A stretch of DNA of 39,739 nt from positions 1 through 39,739 of the forward strand of contig CALHLE010000078.1 in NCBI GenBank assembly GCA_938034415.1. Direction: 5' to 3'. The notes below the pieces were generated by a model, which worked only from the letters and a program-made list of their open reading frames with translations, was not told the DNA's origin and did no database searches. The stretch is from an uncultured Anaerolineae bacterium (GTDB lineage: Bacteria > Chloroflexota > Anaerolineae > J036 > Brachytrichaceae). Numbering within the stretch: position 1 is the first letter of the stretch; each line of letters begins with the position of its first letter. Positions 33,107 through 39,739 of this stretch are shown here, piece after piece. The position numbers were made by a program, and so were the translations under genes.

Positions 33107-34879
33107 ATGCCGTTCTCCAACCAGCAAATCGCCGCCATCTTCAACGACATCGCCGACCGCCTCGATATTCAGGGCGAGATCGTCTTCAAGGTACGCGCCT
33201 ATCGCGCGGCTGCCGAGAATATCCTCAACGCCCCGCGTTCGGTGGCCGAGCTGTGGCAGGAGGACGCGCTCGATCAAATCCCCGGCGTCGGCAAAGAGAT
33301 CGCCGCCAAGATTGACGAGCTGATGCGCACCGGCAGGCTGGCGTTCTACGAGCGCCTGCGCGATGAAGTGCCCGACGGCGTGGCGGCCATGTTGCGCGTG
33401 CCAAACGTAGGGCCGAAGCGCGTCAAGGAATTCTGGGAGAAGCTCGGCATCACCAGCGTGGACGACCTGGAGGCCGCCGCTCGGGCCGGCAGGCTGCGCG
33501 ACCTGCCGCGCATGGGCGAGAAGGCCGAGCAGAAGATCCTGGCCGGCATCGAGGCTATGAAGCGCCGCGCGACCGGCCGCATGCGCCTGGGCGATGTGCT
33601 GCCTATCGCCCGGCGCATCGTCGCGGCGCTGCGCGAAGCGCCTGGCGCGCAAAAGGTTGAATATGCCGGTTCGCTGCGCCGCGGCAAAGAGACGATCGGC
33701 GACTTGGATATCCTCGTCGCCGCTGCTGATCCCGCGCCGGTGATGCAAGTCTTCCTGGCGCAGCCCGACATCGCCGAGGTGCTCGCAGCAGGCGAGACCA
33801 AAAGCAGCGTTCGGCTGGGGAATGGCCTGCAGGTGGATGTGCGCGTCGTGGAGCCACGCGTGTGGGGCACCGCCCTGCAGTATTTCACCGGCAGCCAGTT
33901 GCACAACATCAAGGTGCGTGAGCTGGCGCAGAAGAAAGGCTTGACGCTCAACGAATACGCCGTCTCGAAGTTAGGTGGCAAGGACAGCGCGGAAAGCAGG
34001 GAGACGTTCGAGGACGAGCCGGCCCTGTATGCCCGCCTGGGTATGGCTTACATCCCGCCGGAGCTGCGCGAAGACCGCGGTGAGGTGGAGAAGGCGCTGG
34101 AGTTGGGTCCGGGGCGCGTCGTAATGCCCGACCTGATTGACCTGTGCGACCTGAAGGGCGACCTCCAGATGCACACCACCTGGAGCGATGGCGCCGGCGA
34201 CGTGATGAGCATGGCGCGCGCCGCGATCGCGCTGGGCTACGAATACATCCTGATTACCGACCACACCGCCGGCTTGGGCGTAGTGAACGGGCTGACACCC
34301 GAGCGCATCGCGCAGCAGCGCAAAGAAATTGATCGGGTCAACGCGCAGCTCAAGAAAGAAGGCCTCAAGTTCCGCGTGCTGCAGGGCGCCGAGGTGGAAG
34401 TGAAGAGCGATGGCTCGCTCGACCTGCCGGATGAGGCACTGGCCCGGTTGGATCTGGTGCAAGCATCCGTGCACACGGCGCTGACGCAGCCGCGCGAGAA
34501 GATCACCGCGCGCGCTATCAAGGCGCTGCAGAACCCACATGTGAACATCCTCGGCCATCCCTCCGGCCGGCTGCTTAACGAGCGCGAGGGCGCGGACTAC
34601 GACTGGGAGGCACTGTTCCGCGCGGCGCTCGAATACGACGTTGCCCTGGAGATCAACGCCGATCCCAGCCGGCTCGACCTGAACGACGTGCTGGCGCAGC
34701 GCGCCGTCACGCTGGGCTGCAAGCTCAGCATCAGCACCGATGCGCATTCGCCCGACGGCCTGCATAACATGATCCTTGGCGTCACGGTAGCGCGCCGCGC
34801 ATGGGTGACTCCTGGTTCGGTGATCAACACTTGGCCGTTGACCAAACTGCTCAGGTGGGCGGATAAGTCGCGCGCATAA
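33107..34879 (+). CDS. polX: Bacterial family X DNA polymerase with PHP domain (PolX)
   Basis: This is a 590-residue DNA repair polymerase. The N-terminal helix-hairpin-helix region (IPGVGKEIAAKIDELM; VPNVGPKRVKEFWEKLG) contacts DNA. The nucleotidyltransferase core has YAGSLRRGKETIGDLDILVAA (about 184-204), with the GSxRR..GD.D pattern of family X catalytic sites. The C-terminal PHP domain (about 340-575) has DLQMHTTWSDGAGD, ITDHTAGLG, GHPSGRLLN and STDAHSPDG, the metal-binding motifs for 3'-5' exonuclease activity. Length and order match bacterial PolX. A hairpin and T-rich tract follow the gene. Confidence 0.96.
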   Translation: MPFSNQQIAAIFNDIADRLDIQGEIVFKVRAYRAAAENILNAPRSVAELWQEDALDQIPGVGKEIAAKIDELMRTGRLAFYERLRDEVPDGVAAMLRVPNVGPKRVKEFWEKLGITSVDDLEAAARAGRLRDLPRMGEKAEQKILAGIEAMKRRATGRMRLGDVLPIARRIVAALREAPGAQKVEYAGSLRRGKETIGDLDILVAAADPAPVMQVFLAQPDIAEVLAAGETKSSVRLGNGLQVDVRVVEPRVWGTALQYFTGSQLHNIKVRELAQKKGLTLNEYAVSKLGGKDSAESRETFEDEPALYARLGMAYIPPELREDRGEVEKALELGPGRVVMPDLIDLCDLKGDLQMHTTWSDGAGDVMSMARAAIALGYEYILITDHTAGLGVVNGLTPERIAQQRKEIDRVNAQLKKEGLKFRVLQGAEVEVKSDGSLDLPDEALARLDLVQASVHTALTQPREKITARAIKALQNPHVNILGHPSGRLLNEREGADYDWEALFRAALEYDVALEINADPSRLDLNDVLAQRAVTLGCKLSISTDAHSPDGLHNMILGVTVARRAWVTPGSVINTWPLTKLLRWADKSRA

Positions 34880-34889
34880 TGCCGCTGGT

Positions 34890-34909
34890 GGCTATCCCAT
34901 AGCCTTTTC
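34890..34909 (+). terminator. Short hairpin with T-rich tail after polX
   Basis: GGCTAT (34890-34895) and ATAGCC (34899-34904) form a 6-bp stem with a CCC loop, followed by TTTTCTGCTTTGCTT. The stem is short, so efficiency is uncertain. Confidence 0.5.
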
Positions 34910-34928
34910 TGCTTTGCTTGCGCCGTGC

Positions 34929-34934
34929 TCTAAT
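34929..34934 (+). promoter_or_regulatory. -10-like element before the uronate isomerase gene (leaderless candidate)
   Basis: TCTAAT, 7 bases upstream of the ATG at 34942; 5 of 6 match to TATAAT. No Shine-Dalgarno is present. Confidence 0.4.
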
Positions 34935-34941
34935 AGCGGGC

Positions 34942-36375
34942 ATGGCGACTACATCATCCCTCGTAGAGGCCGACCGGTACTTCTCACCCGATCCTGCCGT
35001 GCGCGACGTGGCGCGCATGCTCTACGCTTCTATCGCCGCGCTGCCGCTGGTCTGCCCGCACGGCCACGTGGACCCGCGCGTCTTTGCCGATCCCGATTAC
35101 AGCTTTGGCACGCCGGCCGACTTGTTCATCATCCCCGATCACTACGTTGTGCGCCTGTTGTATTCGCAGGGCGTGCCGATGGAGAATCTGCTGCCCGCTG
35201 CTGAGGAAGCCCACATGTCGGCGGAAGATAAGGCGCGTCGCCACCGCGCGATCTGGCAGACCTTCGCCGATCATTTTTACCTCTTCCGCGGCACGCCTAC
35301 CGGTCTGTGGATTCGCGACGAGTTGCACGACATCTTCGGCATCCAGGAGAAGCTGACCGGCGCGAACGCGCAGGACATCTACGACCGCATCGCAGAAAAG
35401 CTGGCGCAGCCCGACTTCCGCCCGCGCGCGCTCTATGCCCGCTTCAACATCGAGGTGTTGTGCACCACCGACGCCGCGACCGACTCGCTCGAACATCATC
35501 AGCGCATTCGACAATCAGCGTGGGGCGGGCGCATCCTGCCCACCTTCCGGCCCGATGGCGTGATCAACCTGGATGCGCCCGCCTGGCGCGCCAACATCGA
35601 GCGGCTGGCCGAGTTAAGCGGCATTTCGATCACCCATTACGCCTCATTCCTCGCCGCGATTGAGCAGCGCCGCGCCTACTTCAAGGCGATGGGCGCCGTG
35701 GCCACCGATCATGCGGCGCTCACGCCGTTCACCGTCCTGTTGAGCGAGCGCGAGGCCGACGCGATCTTCCAGCGCGCCCTGCGCGGCGAAACCATGCCGG
35801 ACGATGCGCCCCGCTTCACGGGTCACATGCTGATGCAGATGGCGCGCATGAGCGTCGAGGATGGCCTGGTGATGCAACTGCACGTCGGCGCGCTGCGCAA
35901 CCACAATCGCGCCGTGTTTGAGCGCTTCGGGCCGGACAAAGGCGCCGATATTCCGATTGCCACCGAATACACGCGCAACCTACAGCCGCTGCTGAACGCC
36001 TTTGGCAACGATCGGCGCTTTCGGCTGATCCTCTTCACCCTAGACGAGGCGACCTACGCGCGTGAACTGGCTCCGTTGGCCGGGCATTACCCCGCTGTCC
36101 GGCTCGGCCCGCCGTGGTGGTTCCACGACTCGCTCAACGGCATGCGCCGCTTCTTCGATCAGGTGATGGAGACCGCAGGCATCTATAACACGGCCGGATT
36201 CAACGACGATACGCGCGCCTTCTGCTCCATCCCTGCCCGGCATGACCTGTGGCGGCGCGCAGCGTGCGACTGGCTGGCCGGGCTGGTCGTGCGTCACGTC
36301 ATTGATGAGCAGGACGCTCATGAGATGGCGCGCGCTTTGGCCTACGACTTGACTAAGATCACCTATCGTTTATAA
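34942..36375 (+). CDS. uxaC: Glucuronate (uronate) isomerase
   Basis: This is a 477-residue enzyme that interconverts D-glucuronate and D-fructuronate (or galacturonate and tagaturonate). It belongs to the amidohydrolase superfamily with a single metal ion. The HxH metal motif is VCPHGHVDPRVF (near residues 34-45). FGTPADLFIIPDHYVVRLLYSQGVP, RGTPTGLWIRDELHDIFGI and LCTTDAATDSLEHH, then VRLGPPWWFHDSLNGMRRF are conserved family segments. The start is ATG at 34942; an in-frame TTG at 34918 is less likely. No other hexuronate catabolism gene is in the window. A promoter for the next gene lies inside its 3' end. Confidence 0.95.
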   Translation: MATTSSLVEADRYFSPDPAVRDVARMLYASIAALPLVCPHGHVDPRVFADPDYSFGTPADLFIIPDHYVVRLLYSQGVPMENLLPAAEEAHMSAEDKARRHRAIWQTFADHFYLFRGTPTGLWIRDELHDIFGIQEKLTGANAQDIYDRIAEKLAQPDFRPRALYARFNIEVLCTTDAATDSLEHHQRIRQSAWGGRILPTFRPDGVINLDAPAWRANIERLAELSGISITHYASFLAAIEQRRAYFKAMGAVATDHAALTPFTVLLSEREADAIFQRALRGETMPDDAPRFTGHMLMQMARMSVEDGLVMQLHVGALRNHNRAVFERFGPDKGADIPIATEYTRNLQPLLNAFGNDRRFRLILFTLDEATYARELAPLAGHYPAVRLGPPWWFHDSLNGMRRFFDQVMETAGIYNTAGFNDDTRAFCSIPARHDLWRRAACDWLAGLVVRHVIDEQDAHEMARALAYDLTKITYRL

Positions 36376-36376
36376 T
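36349..36376 (+). promoter_or_regulatory. Sigma70-type promoter for ferritin, embedded in the uxaC 3' end
   Basis: TTGACT (36349-36354), a 16-base spacer and TATAAT (36371-36376), overlapping the uxaC stop codon. The expected transcript has a leader of roughly 80 bases before the ferritin start. Confidence 0.7.
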
Positions 36377-36413
36377 AGCGGTCAAACTTTGGTTAATGCG
36401 CGCTGTAAATTTG

Positions 36414-36430
36414 CGTTGATCTACGTTGAT
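36414..36430. repeat. Tandem CGTTGAT repeat in the ferritin leader
   Basis: CGTTGAT occurs at 36414-36420 and 36424-36430, exactly 10 bases apart, downstream of the promoter. The helical-turn spacing would suit a regulator site, but two copies can arise by chance. Confidence 0.35.
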
Positions 36431-36465
36431 GCATTTAAGCGTAGCGCGCTTCGAAGGAGGTAAAG

Positions 36466-36963
36466 ATGATTTCCGAACAAATGGCATCCGCTTTGAACCA
36501 GCAGGCCGCGGAAGAGGCCTATGCGTCGAGCGTCTATCTGTCCATGGCGCTGTGGTGCGATGCTCAGGGCTACGAGGGCGCAGCGCGCTATCTGGCTGCC
36601 AGCTCGCAAGAAGAGCGCGAACACATGGAGAAGTTTCTGCAGTACGTCGTGGATCAGGACAGCCCGGCCCGCGTGCCGGCCGTATCCGAACCGCCCCACG
36701 AGTTCAACTCGCTGCCCGAGATCATGAAGTCCGTGCTCGAATTGGAGATGGATGTGGCGCGCAAAATTCACCGCATCGTGGATCTGGCCATCGCCGAGAA
36801 AGACCATGCCACCTGGAATTGGCTGCAGGAGTTTGTGGCCGAGCAGCGCGAGGCCGAGATCAAGGCGCGCAATATCCTCGACCGCATTGAGGTGATCGGC
36901 ACGGAAGCCACCGGCCTGTATGAGATCGACAAGATGCTCGGTAAGATGGCCGAAGCGGAGTAA
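36466..36963 (+). CDS. ftnA: Ferritin (non-haem, bacterial type)
   Basis: This is a 165-residue iron-storage protein that forms a 24-subunit cage. Ferroxidase ligands are in AAEEAYASSVYLSMALWC (Glu and Tyr in helix A, about residues 14-31), EEREHMEKF (Glu and His in helix B, about 49-57) and the helix C-D region ATWNWLQEFVAEQREAEI (about 104-121). LSMALWCDAQGYEGAARYLAASSQEEREH is typical of the FtnA group. AAGGAGG (36454-36460) lies 5 bases before the ATG, a near-ideal site. The gene has its own strong promoter within uxaC and a long hairpin after its stop. Confidence 0.95.
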   Translation: MISEQMASALNQQAAEEAYASSVYLSMALWCDAQGYEGAARYLAASSQEEREHMEKFLQYVVDQDSPARVPAVSEPPHEFNSLPEIMKSVLELEMDVARKIHRIVDLAIAEKDHATWNWLQEFVAEQREAEIKARNILDRIEVIGTEATGLYEIDKMLGKMAEAE

Positions 36964-36974
36964 GCGCAGCGCTC

Positions 36975-37009
36975 CAGCGGCCAGGCTGCTCCGCGCAGTC
37001 TGGCCGCTG
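36975..37009 (+). terminator. Strong hairpin after the ferritin gene, no T-tract
   Basis: CAGCGGCCAG..CTGC (36975-36989) pairs with GCAG..CTGGCCGCTG (36995-37009) over 15 positions including one G-U, with a 5-base loop. No run of T follows, so it may be a transcript end stabiliser, a processing hairpin or a weak terminator. It ends 7 bases before the -10 of the next gene. Confidence 0.45.
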
Positions 37010-37016
37010 CGCGCCA

Positions 37017-37022
37017 TATAAT
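37017..37022 (+). promoter_or_regulatory. -10 element before the SppA-like gene (leaderless candidate)
   Basis: A perfect TATAAT, 7 bases upstream of the ATG at 37030. No Shine-Dalgarno is present. Confidence 0.6.
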
Positions 37023-37029
37023 CCAGCGG

Positions 37030-38844
37030 ATGGCTGGCTTGGGCTTCTCCGTCCGCCGCGCGTGGCTGAACCTCCGGAATCGCTGGCGCGGGCGGCGCAA
37101 GTTCCCCCCTTTCGTCATCGTCCCTCTGAGAGGCGAAATCGTTGAGCTGCCGCCGCCGCGCCTAGAGCTGCCGTCCTTCCTAGCACGTCTGGCACCGATA
37201 CCCGCAGGGCCGCTCAGCGTGAGTGAGCTGCGCCGCACCTTCGAGCGGCTGGCGCTCGATCCACGGGTGAAGGGCGTCGTGCTTCGGATCGAGTGTGTGG
37301 CCAATCCGGCGGTCTATCAGAGCTTGCGCGATTTGCTGACGCGCTTTCGGAGCAGCGGCAAACGCCTCGTCGCTTACGCGGAATCGTTCGGCCCCTTTCA
37401 GTATTATCTGGCGTGCGCTTGCGATCAGGTGGTCATGCCACCCAGCGCCGAGTGGAATGTCCTCGGCTTCTACAACGAATACCTCTTCCTTAAGGATGCG
37501 CTGGATCGCCTGGGCGTCGGCGTAGAAGTGGTGAACGTCTCGCCGTTCAAGTCCGCTGGCGATATTTTCTCGCGCAACGACTTCTCGCCCGATTCGCGTG
37601 CGCAAGCCGAGTGGCTGCTGGATGCGCGCTTCGACGCGCTCGTGCGCGGCATCGCCGAAGGCCGGCATCTCACCCCGGAGCGCGTGCGCGAGTTGGTTGA
37701 TTGCGCGCCCCTGAGCGCTCGGGAGGCAGTGCAACATGGCCTGCTCGATGCGGCGCTCTATGAGGATGAGCTTGATCGCTTCCTAATCCCCGAACCACCC
37801 GCGGCGGTGGATGGGCGCATCGTGCGTTTGGCGCAGCGCGTCGCGAAGGTATCGCCCAGACTGGCTGATGGCCTTCGTCGCGCTCAGCAACTTGCCGCCG
37901 AGCAGGCGCGGCGCGCCTGCATCAACTTGGAGGAAGCGCGCAGGTCGCTGCTCATCCCCATCGTCGAATATGCGCCCAGGGTCATCGGCGTGGTGAAAGT
38001 CGAAGGTTTGATTGCGCCCGGTGCCAGCCGGCGTTTGCCCATCCCCTTTCCGCTGACCGGCGAGCAAATTGCCGGATCGAGCAGCGTTGCGCAAGCCATC
38101 CGGCGCGCCGAGGCAGACGACCATGTTGCTGCGGTGATCCTCTACGTGGATTCCGGCGGCGGTTCGGTGTTGGCGTCTGACTTGATCGCGCGCGAGGTGC
38201 GCCGCCTGCGCGCCAAGAAGCCGGTCGTGGCTTACATGGGCGGAACGGCGGCGTCGGGCGGCTACTATGTGTCGGCGCTTGCGAACTGCATCGTCGCTCA
38301 GCCGCTGACCATTACCGGCAGCATTGGAGTCATCGCGTTCAAGCCGAACACGCGCGAGGCGTTCGAGAAGCTTGGCGTGCATCGCGCTGCGCTGCAGCGT
38401 GGCAGGCGCGCCGCGCTATTTAGCGACGCCGAGCCGATGGATGAGGAGTCGCGCGCGGTTTTCGCCGGCCTGGTTGCGCGTGCTTATGAGGACTTCAAAC
38501 AATTGGTGGCGGAAGGGCGCGCCATTGCGCCGGAAGCCCTGGAACCCATCTGCGGCGGGCGTGTGTGGACCGGCGCGCAAGCGAAGGATCGCCGGTTGGT
38601 GGACGCGTTGGGGGATTTCACCGTGGCAGTGGAGAAGGCGCGCGAGCTGGGCGGCTTGCCGAGCGACAAACGCGCTGCCGCAGTCCTCATCATGCCCCCG
38701 CGCAGGCCGATGCTGCCCTCGGCCTTCTCGGCGGTTGCGCATCCGGCGCGCGTCGCCTTCGATGGCTTGCGCGAGCTGCGCGAGTTGCTAATTGAAACGA
38801 GCGTGTGGGCGGTATCGCTTTGGCATGTCGGCGTCACGCGCTAG
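37030..38844 (+). CDS. sppA: Signal peptide peptidase SppA-like protein (S49, double-domain)
   Basis: This is a 604-residue S49 serine protease with two fused SppA domains, like the long (67K) form that degrades cleaved signal peptides. The catalytic Lys is in the N-terminal domain (VSPFKSAGDIFSRNDFS, near residues 173-189), and the nucleophile Ser is in GGTAASGGYYVSA (C-terminal domain, near 404-416). FGPFQYYLACACDQVVMPPSAEWNVLG and TITGSIGVIAFKPN are conserved family segments. An N-terminal membrane anchor, usual in this enzyme, is absent: the first 30 residues are basic and not hydrophobic. It may be cytoplasmic or peripherally attached. A direct TATAAT precedes the start. Confidence 0.9.
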   Translation: MAGLGFSVRRAWLNLRNRWRGRRKFPPFVIVPLRGEIVELPPPRLELPSFLARLAPIPAGPLSVSELRRTFERLALDPRVKGVVLRIECVANPAVYQSLRDLLTRFRSSGKRLVAYAESFGPFQYYLACACDQVVMPPSAEWNVLGFYNEYLFLKDALDRLGVGVEVVNVSPFKSAGDIFSRNDFSPDSRAQAEWLLDARFDALVRGIAEGRHLTPERVRELVDCAPLSAREAVQHGLLDAALYEDELDRFLIPEPPAAVDGRIVRLAQRVAKVSPRLADGLRRAQQLAAEQARRACINLEEARRSLLIPIVEYAPRVIGVVKVEGLIAPGASRRLPIPFPLTGEQIAGSSSVAQAIRRAEADDHVAAVILYVDSGGGSVLASDLIAREVRRLRAKKPVVAYMGGTAASGGYYVSALANCIVAQPLTITGSIGVIAFKPNTREAFEKLGVHRAALQRGRRAALFSDAEPMDEESRAVFAGLVARAYEDFKQLVAEGRAIAPEALEPICGGRVWTGAQAKDRRLVDALGDFTVAVEKARELGGLPSDKRAAAVLIMPPRRPMLPSAFSAVAHPARVAFDGLRELRELLIETSVWAVSLWHVGVTR

Positions 38845-38912
38845 AGAGCGCGAGCGTTCGCATAGCCCGTCACAGGCATGCGAGCGCTCGTCTGCAACTG
38901 CGCGCTGTGCCG

Positions 38913-39278
38913 TCACTTCACGCGCCACTCACCGTCAATCGTCTCCGGTTTTTTTGCGCGGCCGGCGTCGGTGGATGAATAAAACTCGCAGCCCTCGATC
39001 CGGGCGCGGTGTTCCTCGACGACGTGCGCCGGGCACATCGCAACGAACGATTCGATGCCCACGAGCAACACGCCCAGGTCGTCCAGTTGGCCCAGCAGCG
39101 GCGCGATGTCGGGGACGAAATCTATGGGCGACACTACGTAGAGCGCCGCAGCAATCGGCAGCGCCTTGAGATAGACGGGCACACGCGGGTCGCGCAGCAA
39201 ATGCCAGACCAACCGCGCGCGGTTGATCAGCGCCTTGAGTGTTCCTACCTGGGGTGTGACATTCTGATCGTTCGACAC
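38913..39278 (-). CDS. YkvA/DUF1232 family protein
   Basis: This is a 121-residue protein. The DUF1232 core reads VWHLLRDPRVPVYLKALPIAAALYVVSPIDFVPDIAP, with the hallmark SPIDxxPD and one or two hydrophobic segments. The family is widespread and of unknown function. The GTG at 39278 is chosen because AAGGAGG lies a few bases upstream, a strong site; an ATG frame start at 39317 would ignore it. A minus-strand TAGAAT (39394-39389) could be the -10. The C-terminal tail is hydrophilic. Confidence 0.85.
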   Translation of the reverse strand: MSNDQNVTPQVGTLKALINRARLVWHLLRDPRVPVYLKALPIAAALYVVSPIDFVPDIAPLLGQLDDLGVLLVGIESFVAMCPAHVVEEHRARIEGCEFYSSTDAGRAKKPETIDGEWRVK

Positions 39279-39522
39279 TTCGCCCTCCTTAACCAACAAG
39301 CTCGCCGCGCGCTTCATCGGCTGCTCACGCAGGCAGCGTGTTCAAGCAATGCTGGATGAGCGTTCGCAGTGGGCGCTACGCACTCGATATTCTAGCGTGA
39401 AGCCGGTGTTGTGTTCTTCCCGACATCGCGCCGCCAAATGCAACGCCCCAAGCGCTCGAAACGCACAGAGCGGCTGTCGAGCGAGTCATGGATGCGTCTT
39501 CCCAACTGTGCGCTTTGACGAC

Positions 39523-39739
39523 CTACTGGCTCTGTCGTCTCTTCTGCGCTGCCAAACTGCGCGCCTGAGCGATCCAACCGGCGTAGTCTGGCTTGCGCAG
39601 CTTGGTGGGCGGGCAGATCTCCATCAGCCGTTCGATAGGCGTGTTGGCCAGCGCTTCGTATGTGCAGATGCCGGCTTCGTAGAGCTTGCGCTCATACACG
39701 CTCCCGATGCCTTCGAGCGCTTCGAGGTCGTCGGCCTCT
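39523..39739 (-). CDS. Helix-hairpin-helix (DUF4332-like) protein, C-terminal fragment
   Basis: The minus-strand frame is open to the right edge, with 71 residues and a stop at 39525-39523. [21 protein letters not shown], then [19 protein letters not shown], is the helix-hairpin-helix pattern IEGIGxxxxxxLxxAGIxTxxxLA common in DUF4332 and flap-endonuclease-like tails. [15 protein letters not shown] closes the repeat, and a basic Gln-rich end follows. The N-terminal part lies outside the window. Positions 39318-39522 contain no gene that I can support. Confidence 0.7.
   Translation of the reverse strand, partial: EADDLEALEGIGSVYERKLYEAGICTYEALANTPIERLMEICPPTKLRKPDYAGWIAQARSLAAQKRRQSQ

Noticed and set aside
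1-39739. CRISPR array, tRNA or rRNA genes
   Set aside because: No regularly spaced repeats and no tRNA-like cloverleaf or rRNA sequence were seen in the intergenic gaps.

Overview
This 39.7 kb, GC-rich window looks like a chromosomal segment of a Chloroflexota bacterium, possibly Anaerolineae- or Roseiflexus-like. There is no rRNA to settle this. The inference rests on a decarboxylase resembling the Roseiflexus mevalonate-branch enzymes, Tat/lipobox sugar-binding lipoproteins, sparse Shine-Dalgarno use and general family content. About 36 protein genes cover most of the sequence. I see no tRNA, rRNA or CRISPR array, and no gene-free stretch longer than 300 bases.

Layout. 1-325: the 3' end of an IS200/IS605-type TnpB gene, ending just before a baeRF (release-factor-like) gene with a strong terminator. 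1552-4771: a sugar ABC importer (two permeases and a Tat lipoprotein, no ATPase). 4864-8832 (minus): an unknown secreted protein, then an operon of CDF cation exporter, CrcB fluoride channel, DUF190 protein and MFS transporter. 8864-12048 (plus): HIT hydrolase, sugar-nucleotide epimerase and an ABC exporter pair whose ATPase has degenerate motifs. 12059-15411: SirB1-like protein, thyX, an MFS transporter and a SufT/MIP18-like Fe-S protein. 15557-18266: a tiny Lys/Ala/Thr-rich basic protein, then secD-secF. 18392-19681: an SbtA-type bicarbonate transporter with an SbtB-type PII protein.

19717-26464 is the most interesting part: an intracellular-type subtilase, an esterase, an ATP-grasp ligase, a circularly permuted ATP-grasp ligase, a GCS2 (YbdK-like) carboxylate-amine ligase and a GHMP decarboxylase, all on one strand with short gaps. 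The three amide-bond-forming enzymes with two hydrolases suggest an uncharacterised small-peptide or amide-metabolite pathway, or a peptide-tagging pathway.

26510-32231 (minus): radC, a GT39/83-like membrane glycosyltransferase, a CAP-domain protein, a D-2-hydroxyacid dehydrogenase and a GT2 glycosyltransferase, in an overlapping or closely spaced run. 32323-38844 (plus): a zinc-ribbon membrane protein, PolX, uronate isomerase, ferritin and an SppA-like peptidase. 38913-39739 (minus): a YkvA/DUF1232 protein and the 3' end of a helix-hairpin-helix protein.

A window-wide pattern is that about nine genes carry a -10-like hexamer only 5-10 bases before the start codon and have no Shine-Dalgarno sequence. 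This suggests leaderless transcription. Other genes (baeRF, the binding protein, ferritin, the basic protein, YkvA) have clear AGGAG-type sites.
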